Assembly (NCBI RefSeq): GCF_958450345.1
Contig: NC_088780.1
Location: forward strand, 109,132,226-109,196,225
Source: Calliphora vicina
Lineage: Eukaryota > Arthropoda > Insecta > Diptera > Calliphoridae
DNA: 64,000 bases
Direction of reading: 5' to 3'
In this document: positions 1-10,826 of the stretch, in pieces
How the letters are laid out: the number at the start of each line of letters is the position of its first letter
Numbering within the stretch: position 1 is the stretch's first letter
The notes under the pieces: generated by a model
What the model saw: only the letters and a program-made list of their open reading frames with translations
Database searches by the model: none
Told to the model about the DNA's origin: nothing
Program-made: the position numbers and the translations under genes

Positions 1-1084
1 ATGACGTTTTCAAAAATTAATTATTCCATTGTTGTAATCAAACGACGTGTGTTGATTTTGAAAAGGTAGAAAGAAATTTTTATTTTTGATGTAATTTATT
101 ATTGTAAAATGAAGTGTGATGATTTTGTATATGATACGACTATTAAACTAGATAAGAGAAATTATGTTGGTTTTATTTGGAATTTATGTATGTTACTAAT
201 TTGTTTACGTTTTGGTAGAGCATAGAAGTACTGTTTTTAGAGGATTACAACTTACTAATTGAGTGAAAGGTTTCTTGAAGATTTTCTGATTGCACCCATG
301 TTTTTTTATATTTTGAATGACTAAGCCTAAATATGTATTTAACATTCAAAAAACAACAACAGATTTATGAATACGGATCATAATTTAAATAAATCTTGAA
401 ATTTTAGAATAATATTTTTATTATTTTGATAACCCAATCTTTATTATTTGTTATAACAAATTACAAAACTCAAGTTTATATTTGACATTTTCTTAAACAA
501 ATTTTCATAATTCAATTGAAATTTTTCTTTTTTTTTAATTTTCCTCACTATATTCTTGGCAAAGTTGTTTTGACCATAATTGTGACTTGGTTTCATTATG
601 TGTTTTAGAACAATACCAAATATAAGTTAACAAGATTTTATTTTAGTATGTCGTAATAAACAATAAATGAATGAATGACACCATACAACAAAATGTTAAC
701 GCATAAGTTTAAACTCATAATAAAACTGTGGTAAAGTGTGTCGAAAAGATAAATTATGATTTATACGAACTAGAAAATGCTCTATATCGATTGGATTTGA
801 AATTATTTGACTTTTATTTGTTTGCAACTTTCCAATTTCATATTGGTTTTTGCAGTAAACAGATACAGAATGTATATCCAATAGCCATAACGTACAGTAT
901 ATACATTCAGAATGCAGAATACTCGATCCTCTGAATTTCAATGACGCAGTGTATGAATCTGGACAACTAAGAATCAATAGATAATTTACGAAGATCTGTT
1001 ACAATCACTAAAATCATCATATTATCAATTTATTTGGGTATAAGAATACGTTTAAATCGATTATTTGAAAGGTAGAAGTGACAA
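1..1084. other. AT-rich stretch, nothing recognised
   Basis: Homopolymer-rich AT sequence with only short open frames (for example at 696-977 on the minus strand). These show no recognisable domain, codon bias or splice context. I see no repeat ends, tRNA or promoter I could defend. Confidence 0.5.
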
Positions 1085-1202
1085 TAGAATTATTAGTGAC
1101 CGAATATTACAGTTGTGGCTACAAAATTTTAGAAGGAGTAACAAAAATTTGGTTGCTGTAACCGAAATTCTTCTTTATCAACTGTTTTCTCTGATACAGT
1201 AA
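1085..1202 (+). mobile_element. MITE fragment, CAGAGAAAAC family, truncated
   Basis: This segment matches two other places in the window: the interior and right part of 36777-36990 in the same orientation, and 3580-3794 inverted. Shared wording includes GTGGCTACAAAATTTTAGAA followed by a run around GGTTGCTGTAACCG. It ends in TTTTCTCTGATACAG, a slightly decayed terminal repeat. The left end is missing. No coding capacity is visible, so this is a non-autonomous DNA-transposon relic. Confidence 0.6.
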
Positions 1203-1641
1203 TTTTGACTTACCTGCACAATCAACTTTGCACGAAATTTTGTGCAGGTAAGTTAAAAATGCAAATAACCTGCCTAAAAAAGTAGCTAACGGCAAATAAT
1301 TTACACGAAGCTTTGAGATTTTTCCGTCTAAAAATAACGTCAAATTGATATTTTAGCTACTTTTAAAATTATTAGGAAGTGTACAACATATTTTTTCATT
1401 CAAAATCGTATTTTTCTTATTTGTTTTGATTTAATTTTGTATTAGGCAGCTAAATTAAATTTTTTTCATGAAAACCAGTTATAGCTTCCAAAAGTATTAT
1501 GCACTTATCTTAAATGTGCAGGTATGAACAATGCACTTAAATTAACGAATTTATATGGAGTTTGGTAAATAAATATACAAAACACAAGTTTTGTGCACTT
1601 ATATGCAAAATGCTCTTAAGTGAAAAGCAGGTAAGTCAAAA
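1203..1641. mobile_element. Short non-autonomous element with TTTTGACTTACCTGC ends
   Basis: The block starts with TTTTGACTTACCTGC and ends with its reverse complement GCAGGTAAGTCAAAA, giving 15-bp terminal inverted repeats and a length of 439 bp. Near the left end ACTTACCTGCACAA is mirrored by TTGTGCAGGTAAGT a few tens of bases later, so the left terminus can fold into its own hairpin. TGCACTT-type words recur inside. No target duplication is clear. It abuts the preceding MITE fragment, which suggests insertion at or near that element's edge. Confidence 0.5.
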
Positions 1642-2721
1642 CTATTCTATTATAGTTACAGTTTTATTTTGACATTTATGAAGTACACAGAAATCAATAC
1701 ACGTCTCCAAACCATGGAACTATACACTTCTTGACAAGTCGTTACTATTTATTTGAGAAATAATTTGTTAATGATTTCGGCACAGATTTCCCGCTTGTAC
1801 TACGACAACTGACCCAACACTCAATATTTTAGCCGCTCGTCTGGATGGGATTGGAACAACACTGCAGAAAAAGCACAGGGAGGCTTCGTAATGCTCGATT
1901 CGACTAGATAATCTGTGCCGACGATGTTCAAGACAATAAGCTATTACACGTTCTTCTCAGCAGTGCACTATGATGAAAGACTGGAATATGTTTCCTTTTT
2001 GAAGTACAGTCAGTCCGTTACGCACAACTCAACTACTCAGTATGATAATTTAGGACATGTTCATCAGAACGGAGGCATAAGAGTGCACGTATCACTCACA
2101 TAAAGAGATATTACATTCTCTATAAGTCACGCCATTGTCCTACATCTACGTCGAAGGTGTCTTATTGGGACGGATCAATTTAGTTCTTTTGTGATATCAA
2201 ATTCAATAAAGTTTTAAAGCTAGTTTGAAGGATAAGGAAAATAAAATGAAATATGCATAAACTACACTTAGAGTGTCCTTCCTTGAGTACAAGCCTATAA
2301 AAGAGAACATAGAGTTTCAGGATATCGTCATCATTATGGAATACAAGATCGTTTATAGTTATTTTTGATTCTGTGCCATACAGTATGCGACCAAAGGAAT
2401 GATGAATGGTAGATCTAGCACAACTGAGATCTAGATGGAGCAACATATTTAACACGTACTGGATCGTGCCGTCCTCAAGATATGACCTGCCTTAGTTGGA
2501 AGTCCCCGCGATATCCTTCAGCTTTTTGAATGTTCAACCAATCTCACATCATTTCATTGTGAAGATCTATAAGTACATCCAGTTGAATGTAGTGTTTCAA
2601 TTTAGACATGATTGAAAGTCAACTTTACTACCGTTTCTAAAGAAAGTCTTAAATAAAAAGTATTAAATACGAACTCAGTAAAATGTAGTAAAAAATCTTA
2701 ATCATTTTCTTATGTGTACAC
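1642..2721. other. Unrecognised block, GC-richer core at about 1690-2470
   Basis: Compared with its surroundings, 1690-2470 is less AT-rich and has fewer homopolymers, which is how decayed transposon coding sequence looks elsewhere in this window. Open frames of 62 codons (1915-2103, plus) and 91 codons (2180-2455, minus) occur here. The minus frame contains stretches such as HHSFGRILYGTESK. I could not match either to a family. It may be an old element or unique host sequence. Confidence 0.35.
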
Positions 2722-3573
2722 TAGGGTATTCAAGTAATCAGGTTTCTGGTTTAATCGGTTAAACGAGTGCATAATTAATCGGGTTTAGATTTATTCGGTT
2801 AATAATCGGTTAATTTAAAATTATTCGATTAACCGAATAATTTATATTTTAATTTTAAATTGAATATACAACCACGAATTTTGTGTACAAAAACATAAAA
2901 AACAAACAAAACATAACAATTCAACCAAAAAAATATTAGAAAACATGGTATTTAAGATCCTTTTTGTATACACATTTGAGTTTTTTTAGGATTTTAGTGA
3001 GATCTTCTGAAATAATATTCTAAAAAAATTAATATAATTTAATTTGTTTCCTTTTAAACGATTTTTTCCTTTAGATTTAATAAAACTTGACTTGGAAAAA
3101 ACTCTCTCGCTTATTGTAGATGTTGAAGAAATCGAAAGCATGATAAAGAATATTTGGATATTCTCATTTTTTTTTAGTTTTTTCTAAGCATATCAAATCT
3201 TTCGTTAAACCATTTGTGTCCTTTTTGAATTGTTGAATACTTTTGAAAGTTTCGTTAAGTTATGCACATGTAAATGAAAACAAAGTTTCAAATACATGTA
3301 AATTAAATATGTCAGTTGTTATTCTCACTAAACATTTTTCTTGGATGTTCGAAAAACTATATTATTTTAATTTGAAATTTGTATTTGAATTGAAATGGAA
3401 AAATAAATACAAAAAAATATGTTAAAGTGCAAAAAAAAAGGAATTTCGGTTAATCGACACAAATTAATCGGTTTATTTGTTATTTGAAAATCGGCAATAT
3501 TAAATTATTCGAACAGTTAACCATCCAAAATGAATCGGTTAACCGAATAACGGTTAATCGATTGAATACCCTA
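2722..3573 (-). mobile_element. hAT-derived non-autonomous element, copy 1
   Basis: The ends are TAGGGTATTCAA and its inverse (TTGAATACCCTA), followed inward by repeated TTAATCGGTTAA-type subterminal motifs. The flanks GTGTACAC (left) and CTGTACAC (right) agree at seven of eight bases, the 8-bp target duplication expected of hAT. The minus strand around 3142-2990 encodes SERVFSKSSFIK, matching the S/ERVFS core of the hAT C-terminal dimerisation domain. Only this transposase tail survives in 852 bp, so it is an internally deleted derivative. The same element lies inverted at 50469-51298. A short plus-strand open frame at 3243-3425 is antisense and not a gene. Confidence 0.85.
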
Positions 3574-3579
3574 CTGTAC

Positions 3580-3794
3580 ACAGAGAAAACAGATTCGTAG
3601 TAGCAACCGAATTTGTTGCACACATAGAATTCTTTGGTTCTATAAACAGAAAGTCAGTTGATAAAGAAAAATTTCGGTTGAGCAACCAAATTTTTTTTTA
3701 CTCCTTCAAAAATTTTGTACCCACAATTATAAAAATCGTCCAATAAGACGGAACGATTCTCGATTGGCTTCAACTGCGACTCAGTTTTCTCTGT
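3580..3794 (-). mobile_element. MITE, CAGAGAAAAC family, complete copy
   Basis: The terminal inverted repeats are ACAGAGAAAAC and GTTTTCTCTGT, about 215 bp apart. The interior is the reverse of the copies at 1085 and 36777, including GCAACCGAATTTGTTGC at the left. It is non-coding. The TA-rich flanks would fit a Tc1/mariner-type TA target, but the duplication is not clean. The left end lies within the target duplication of hAT copy 1, so that hAT element landed at the edge of this MITE. Confidence 0.65.
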
Positions 3795-4760
3795 ATAGTA
3801 AAAACCGAAGTATGGAAGACGATCCATAGCTGTTCATATGATTTCTACCATACTCCGATTTAATTTGAATGCATCTAATCGATGACTTTGAAGATATCAA
3901 CACCATTATATTAACACAGCTTTTCTTTTAAAGTCTTTTCGTTTTCTTTTTCAAAATAAATATTGCTCCACGTCTCTTCCTCCTACAATCCATAAGTTTT
4001 TAATTATAACCGTAGGGTATTCCACAACAATGTTGCCAAATACAATTCCACAACAATCTAAACGTACTCGTACCAACATTTTCAAAGAAACTCATAAATA
4101 ACCATTAAATAAAAAAGTAGCAAAGAAAAATAATCATAAATTTTCTGTTTTCTATTAGATTTCTGCAACAAATAGCAAAACAAAAAAAAACAAAATGTAA
4201 TAAAATAAATATCAACATAGATGTTAAAGAGCGAGTGCAAAATGGGGAAAAACGCTGAAACAAAATAGTACAATAAAGGCCACATTCATGAGCGGCGCGG
4301 CGGTATGATTATAATGATGATGAAAACAACAAATAAATAGAGTTAAACATGCATGAATATGACGCCATTTAGTCTGGTGATGATGTGATGTGACTCGTGT
4401 GATCATACCCACTAACAGTTGGCAGGAAAAAAAAACAACAATAGATTCATGAGATATAAATTGAAATATGTGTGAGATACATTTTTGTGTTTTTTTTTTC
4501 GCACATACGAATAGAAACTTTTGAAAGATTGTAATTATAAGACAGGCTGATATTTTTTTTTAGCTATTGCTAGAGAAAATAGCTAAAAATGTTTGCAAAA
4601 CTACACTGTTTCTGTTGTAACGTTAGGAACAATTATAACTATCTCCCTAGGTTGGATAGTGATGGTACTAATTATTTATGCATCTACGAAATTGGTGGTT
4701 CTATAGAAAAACAATTTCTATAAAAACCAAACTATGGTTTCTGGAAATTAAACATGTAAA
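3795..4760. other. AT-rich stretch, nothing recognised
   Basis: Simple AT-rich sequence with poly-T and poly-A runs and an ATGATGA-rich patch near 4310-4400. Two overlapping minus-strand frames (4082-4412) are hydrophobic or histidine-rich, as expected from T-rich and GAT-repeat DNA. Neither shows a domain. Confidence 0.45.
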
Positions 4761-5715
4761 TACAGGGTGGCTAATGAATCCTGCAAAAATATTGATCTTT
4801 TTGTGATCTCATTCAATTTAAAGCAAATGGGATGATTTGATCTAAACGACAATATCAACCTATTAACCCACAGATACTCCATGGGACGGAATTGCATCTA
4901 GCTCCAGTAATAGTATGCTGCATTGACGGGACTTTTTCGAAGAAAACGGTCGTACGGTCAATGGACACTGTTACTTAACCCTCTAACCCGCAAGAGTGCC
5001 TCAATGCATGCATTACAAAACACCAATTATCTCAAAAAGTATTTTTTTTTTTAATTTTAACTGTGAGTTTAGTTACAGTTTTATTAACATTTCCCTCGAT
5101 GGTCGAAATACATTTTGACTTTCAGTTTTTGTGATTGATGTCATAATTTTAGCACGGGAAATTTTGTGTGTCATTTTCTTTTTATATCAAAGTTTTACTA
5201 ACTTTTAGTCGGCCGATCTATTCAAAAATTTATATTTTAGTTCTTTTTAATTAGTTTTTCAATAAAATCATATCAATTATTGTTTTTTACACCTAAACCG
5301 GCAACAATGCCCTGAGGCACTCTTCACCTCTTTGCACCTGGTTCCTAAACTTAATTTGCAAATTAGTTTCTGATGGCTGTTTTGAGTTCATTGGGTCATA
5401 ATTACCCTAAAAAAAAATTATTCGACAACTTTTTTTTGGTTTTTAAAGTTTGAGGGTTAAAGATGTTGAAAGAGTTTTTCTTTACAGAACTACGTTGAAA
5501 GAGAATCCCTGCAAACCTGAGTGGTTTCAGCAACAGGTCTGTTATGAAATAATAATAATGATATCCATAAAATCCACATTCTATTGAATCCCAAGGTCTC
5601 CTGACCATACTGTACCCTAATGTTTTTCCTGAGGGGTTATTGCAAACAGAAAGTTTACAAAACAAAATCAACAAATATGGATTATTTAAAGCAAATAAAA
5701 TATTTTTTATTCGAA
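4761..5715 (+). pseudogene. Tc1/mariner-like transposase relic, split by a TTAA element
   Basis: The segment opens with TACAGGGTGG, plausibly the transposon terminus. Around 4890-4975 it encodes VIVCC-IDGTFFEENGRTVNG, matching the VTVWC..GG.IGP.FFEN...VTVNG stretch of insect Tc1/mariner transposases. The frame then runs into an inserted 478-bp element. Beyond it, KMLKEFFFTEL, PEWFQQ, RSPD and FFLRGYCKQKVY correspond to the FLPEL, WFQQDGA, RSPDL and FFLWGYLKSKVY motifs. Several frameshifts and stops are present and the N-terminal half is deleted. The catalytic DGA context is altered, so it is inactive. Removing 4979-5456 plus one TTAA rejoins codons in frame at NGHCY-LKMLKEFF. Confidence 0.8.
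4979..5456. mobile_element. TTAA-specific (piggyBac-like) non-autonomous element
   Basis: The 478-bp insert is flanked on both sides by TTAA (4975-4978 and 5457-5460). It begins CCCTCTAAC and ends with an imperfect inverse (GTTTGAGGG). Subterminal inverted copies GAGTGCCTCA and TGAGGCACTC lie inside the element, a layout known for piggyBac-type ends. It interrupts a Tc1/mariner transposase frame, and precise removal with one TTAA restores that frame. TTAA duplication is diagnostic of the piggyBac superfamily. There is no transposase coding inside, so it depended on another element. Confidence 0.8.
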
Positions 5716-5805
5716 TGGAATAAATTTAATATGAAATAAAAAAATATTCAAGCCAATTTCGGATACTCTGTTCTAAAGTGAAGCGATTCCAGAGAGAGCG
5801 TTCTG

Positions 5806-7242
5806 CACGCAGAGAAAAAATATGGTTGTGGTAACCATAAACTAAGAGCAACATATTATGATCAGATTTATGCTTGTAGTCTAAAACATATTGGCCCATA
5901 ATCATAGTCAGAAATAAAGAATACTTTAAGAGAATTAAACTCGACTTTACTCTAGAGTGGACTTTAGGTCTATCATAGACAAGATAAAGTATACTTCTGA
6001 CGCTGAAGTCGACTCTAAATATAAAACTAGCTGAAGCTGTTATTAACTCATTTAACAACAGCATCAGCTGTTTTTCACCAAGTAAAAAAATTCGTAACAA
6101 AGTAAAAAATGTTTAACTTACAAGATATTGGTAGAGATTTTGCAATTATTGAACAATTATCAATAAAATTAGTAGCAAAATATTCTAATTATGATATTCA
6201 TCTTATATATTTTATTTTTCCACAACAAACAACTTTTTTTCTTTAGTTGTCCCGGTTACTTTTATTGTTTACCTTTCTTGTTTTTTTTAATTTTGTATGT
6301 CAGCTGTTCAGCGTTGCCACTTGTCTGTATTTTGTTGTATATTGTATGAAAACATTTTCTACAATTGCGGTGGCACCCAGTTAAAGTCGGTTCAATTTAA
6401 AACATACTTTAATTTTGATTATAGTTGCAAAATAATTAAAAGCTGGTTTTTATTTTAAAGTTGTTTCTAAAAAGAACCGACTTTAGTGTTTGACTATGAT
6501 TATGGGCCATTATGATCAATATTAGTATCATTAAATATCATAATATGTTCTGAAATAATCAAATTATGATACAAATTAATCATAAAATGTTCTGAAATAA
6601 TCATATTATGATATAAATCAATCATAACATGACACAAAGTAATCATATTTATGACACAATTAAATCATATTATAATCCAAAGTAAAAATTTTATTTTAAT
6701 AGGTTTTAGTTTTAAGGTACTAAATTCCCAATTCCAATATTATTAATAAATTGAAATTTATTGTTATTCGCTCTAGCAAAGTTAAAGATAATATACAAAT
6801 AAAACTATAGAACGAATGGGAATTACAGACACTCAAAATTTACTTGTAAAAATAACACAGCTTAGACAAACACCAACACTTACAAATGGTGGGGAAAAAT
6901 ACTATTAAAAGTAAACATATTTTGTTTGCGTCTTAAACATATTATGACTACATAATATAATATGTTTACCTATTTATTATTATTTAGTTGCTGTAAACAT
7001 ATTCTGTTTACATCTTAAACATATTATGACTACCCGTATAGAACCTTAACATTTAATGGTTGTACATAATAATAATAATATGTTTACATATTTATCATTA
7101 TTTAGTTGTCCGAAAACGATATTGATATTTATAATTGCGATGAAAATATAAACGTTTACAATAACTTATATGTTTACGACAACAATATATTGTTACAAAG
7201 AATATAGTATAGTTGTCGCAACCATGTTTTTTTTTCTGCATG
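5806..7242. mobile_element. CACGCAGAGA fold-back MITE, long diverged copy
   Basis: The ends are CACGCAGAGAAAAAATATGG and a decayed inverse ending CTGCATG. The same terminal repeat bounds the three copies at 53.7-59.9 kb. The flanking dinucleotide is TG on both sides rather than the TA seen at the others. The interior is rich in AACATATTATGAC-type words and their inverses. The copy contains a 616-bp nested insertion, leaving about 820 bp of its own. It is non-coding and mobilised in trans, presumably by a Tc1/mariner-type transposase. It interrupts the mariner relic between the codons for LIRSM and QNALSG. Confidence 0.75.
5893..6508. mobile_element. Nested MITE with GGCCCATAATCATAGTCA ends
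   Basis: Perfect 18-bp terminal inverted repeats (GGCCCATAATCATAGTCA and its inverse) bound 616 bp, flanked on each side by ATT. A 3-bp duplication and GGCC-type ends fit the PIF/Harbinger superfamily, but no transposase sequence is present, so the assignment is tentative. Removing the element and one ATT gives AACATATTATGAT, the motif repeated elsewhere in the host MITE (for example near 7017). It is therefore the youngest layer of this three-level nest. Confidence 0.75.
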
Positions 7243-7500
7243 TGCATCGATCGAATCAAATAGTAGTCGGACGGGGAAATGTCTGAACTATAAGGCTGGT
7301 GAAGCAAATCTTACCAATTTCATTCTAAATAGTTTTTAATAGGTATTGTATAATGTAGCCGAGCATTGTCATGATGGAATATTACGGTTGCATGTCTGAC
7401 TGCATATTTTGGTCGTTTTTCGGCCAATGCACGCTTCTAACGAATAAGTTGCGTTCGGTACACATTTCCCGAATTTTTAAGTCATACACCCAATACTTTT

Positions 7501-9490
7501 CCACTTGTGTGTAAAGTTTAAATCTAAATGTGCTAGAGATTTAGAGATGGTCAGTATCGGATCATACTGGTTATTCCTTTTTTTAGTATAAATTTTAAAT
7601 GAAGCAAATGTTGGGATCGTGCCCCATGTTAATTTGGAAATGGTGTATTGCACATTTTTCATTTAGTTATGTCTATTTCAACAAATATATATATGGTTTG
7701 ATAACCATAAATCTACTGCTCCATATTTCTATATTTTCTTTATAGCAACAACAAATACTAAAGACTCTAAAACAACTTACAACACAATCTACAAAAATAT
7801 GGTATGTTTCGATTAATAAATACAAGTACGTGTAAAAGTAAGAAGACAACGCAGCAACAATAATATAAAAAAATTGTATAAAAATAAATAAAAACCAGTA
7901 CAAAACATGTGGTAACACCTTTCAGCAATTATAGCTCTATAAAATACATAAATTTGCTAGGAGGTCTTATTTCTTTTCTTCTCGCCTTAAAAAAAAACAG
8001 ACTCCAATTCGTACCATACTTTTGAGTAGTCGATGTTTTCATTTTTGGTTTCTTTTTTTTCTCTTATTCAGTTACCTGAATTATATTTTTATTTATCATT
8101 TGTTATGTGCCAACACCTTTTTTTTATTTTTAGTATTTTTTTTTTTGTAACACTGTTTTCCATTTCAGTAGAAGTGTTAGAGAGAAATTTTTCATTGCAA
8201 GCAGCCTGCCGCATTCACAGCTTCTTTGTTGTAGTTGTGGTGATTTACATAAAAGTTTTGGGGTTTTCGTAGAAGGATTTTTCATTGTTAATGATTTCCT
8301 TTAAGCCAAATTTCAAAATCTATGCTAAATGAGGCAATAAAGTATGTTTTCGTGTTTAAATAGAAATATATTAGGGAGAGAAATGAAAATAAAATTAATT
8401 TGTTGCCCTTAAGGTTTTACCTCTTATTTACATGAATTTTGTCTGGATTGTCTTCATTAGCAAAATTGGAGTCTAATTTTTGTTGCTAATGGATGCTAAG
8501 TAAATTACATTGAGTTTGGTTAAAAAGTAAAAGTGACAGAGTTGTTGTAAGTAAAACATGTATTTTAGATTTTAAATATTTCGAAATTTTGCTAAAAAAA
8601 ATATTTTTTTTTTTTGCAAAAAAAATTATGTTTCTAAAACGACTGTTCATATTAAAAATGTAATTTTTAATTAAACGTTTGTCATTAAACTGCATACTAA
8701 CAGCCTCTTCATCGTAATCACAAGAAGTGGTAGCAACAACAATAGGGTCCCTAATTTCCTTGATTTTTTCCCGGTAGATATTAATTTTATTTAATTCCAG
8801 CATTAAAGACTTAGTTCATAAAGAAATAACTCCCCAATTTCTAAAAATTAAATAAATCCCCAAATTTATTGGGATTGCCGGTCTTCGTCTAGGCTTAAAT
8901 GTTTTCTGCTCTCGGAATATCAGAAATTGGCTTCGCTCAATTAACGTCTAAGCTTTGGGTTCTTAATTAATTTTCAATTTGAGGACTGTTCCGTAATCGT
9001 GACATGTTTAAATAATTAAACTGGCCAGATGCGCATAGTCAGCTCTGACGAGTCATTTGTGGAATTGGTAGTTAGTTTGTTCAACAGATTATGGCTCACT
9101 GGACTTATTATATACAAGTGGACAAAAATCATGTGACTTTACAAATAACCTAAGAACACAATTAAAAGCAAGATTTTAATCAAGAGTTCCTTCTGTGGTG
9201 TTTGTGTGGTCCCAGTGTAGTCAGGCTCCTCATGGCATACTCCCAAATAATCAAAGGCATAGTCAACCATATTTCATTGCGCCCAGAGAAAATATGGATG
9301 TATCCAATAGAATAAAGATTGCAATAGAAAGTGCATAAGCTGGTGCAATTTCTATCTTAATCAATTCAATAAACTTTCAAAACTCACAAAGCTAATCGAA
9401 AATTCCCTTTAAATGACACAGAATCCTAATGACTCTGCTCTGTAGGTATAATCTTGAAAACGTGATTACCATTCAATTTACAAACAAATA
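7501..9490. other. AT-rich stretch without recognised genes
   Basis: 7501-7660 may be decayed mariner sequence, but I cannot read motifs in it. 7670-8480 is T-rich and A-rich filler whose open frames are hydrophobic low-complexity strings. A minus-strand frame of 105 codons at 8486-8803 begins MLELNKINIYREKIKEIRD and has ordinary composition at its N-terminus before turning into AT-driven residues. It matches nothing I know. 8850-9330 is slightly GC-richer and unrecognised, apart from a partial CCCAGAGAAAATATGGATG near 9280 that resembles a MITE terminus. Confidence 0.4.
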
Positions 9491-10826
9491 TTTATACAAT
9501 TTAACATGCCACTGGAAAAATTTGCGAGTTCAAATTTATTTTTTTCCAAAGATGCCACAATATGCACAATATTACGTTGTGCATTAACCCATTTCCCACT
9601 TTTGCAATATTATTTTTTTGCATTTTGTGCAAATAAGTCAAGTGCTTATAAATATGTATTTATGCATTTAGTCTCTCACTCATTCGGTTAGTCAGTCAGT
9701 CGCCTATAAGTGCGAAAAAATAACGAAATGCATCCCATTTAAACAAATGATTTCAACACCAGTAGTAAACTAAACTAAATACAAACTTACAACAGCAAAT
9801 AATAAATAAACAAACAATATAAATAAATATTTAAATAAAAAAAATTATAAAAACATAACAAATGTATGAAATAATAATTGAGTAGACATGAATGTAAAAG
9901 ACACACCTTTTTTTCATTAAATATTATTGTGGGGTTTCAAATTTTGCGGTAGATAATAATTTCCAAGCAAAAAAAAAAACCAAAAGAAAAACTAGTAGAC
10001 GACATGTCAAAAGCATCTCATAATTTTTCAAACAATTATCTATAGTTTAAAATCTTTTAAAATAATAAATTTTATTATTACGAGTATTATTTATTTTACA
10101 AGGTAATTTAACACACAAAAATAAAAACACCACAATCTACTCGTACTTCTCGTATGCAGTTTGATCATGTGAAATGATTATAAAACCAAAAAAAAAACTT
10201 ATTAAAAATCTGGTTGCTTTATATACATACATACTTTTGTGTTTATTTGCTTTTTTTTTAATTTAATTTTCAATTGATGGAAATTTAAGAATCTCCATGT
10301 TTTATAATTCAATTAATTTTCTATCATGTTTCTTTCTTTCTGTTTTGCACTTTTGGTTTAGTGTAAATTTCAAATAAATAAATTAGAAAATAATCCAACC
10401 ACAAAGCACAATGAACCCTGTACGATTCATATACATTTAAATTATAAACGATTGCACTATGGGTGCGGAATTTGATGTTATCATCGACCTAGTATTTAAT
10501 GAAACTAAAAGTATTTTTGCGTAGACTAGAATTTTGGGTGCAGAATTTTTTTTTGGAAATATTGTTAGGATCTATTAGTTCTAAAGTGAATACAATGACA
10601 GATTTGTATAGAAAATTGGTTAGGGTTAGACCCAATTGCAATAGATATTTGGCCATAAAGTTATATGAACCTTGATAACGATTGCACTATGGGGATGGAA
10701 TTTTATGTTATGTATAGAACTTTAAATAATGTGGTATTATTGTGATACAAGTATGCATTTTAAATGGGTTAAAATATGGTCCGATATTCCACTAATATTG
10801 ACCGACATACAGTGGTATAGAAAAAC
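9491..10826. other. AT-rich stretch, nothing recognised
   Basis: The sequence is dominated by A- and T-runs and AAATAAATA-type repeats (9770-9860). Between 10440 and 10760 the phrase GATTGCACTATGGG occurs twice with similar following sequence, suggesting a small diverged duplication. No coding or RNA gene is visible. Confidence 0.4.

Larger units (their letters stand above)
5726..7500 (-). pseudogene. mariner transposase relic (DD34D type), split by a MITE
   Basis: On the minus strand, 7500 down to 7243 encodes GNVYRTQLIR, RALAEKRPKYAVRHATV, FHHDNARLH and PYSSDISPSDYYLIRSM. These match the mariner motifs around the second catalytic aspartate (HDNARPH) and the PYSPDLAPSDYHLFRSM segment. The frame stops at the MITE edge and resumes at 5805-5730 with QNALSGI and, after a one-base shift, RFTLEQSIRNWLEYFF. 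That is the next mariner stretch after FRSM. Internal stops and the shift make it dead. The N-terminal half upstream of about 7500 is not recognised. The sequence is closest in style to irritans-group mariners, from memory. Confidence 0.85.

Noticed and set aside
3243..3425. Plus-strand frame over hAT copy 1, and the matching minus-strand frame 50563-50793 over copy 2, as a conserved gene
   Set aside because: The similarity exists only because the two DNA elements are copies of each other; the frame is antisense to the transposase tail.
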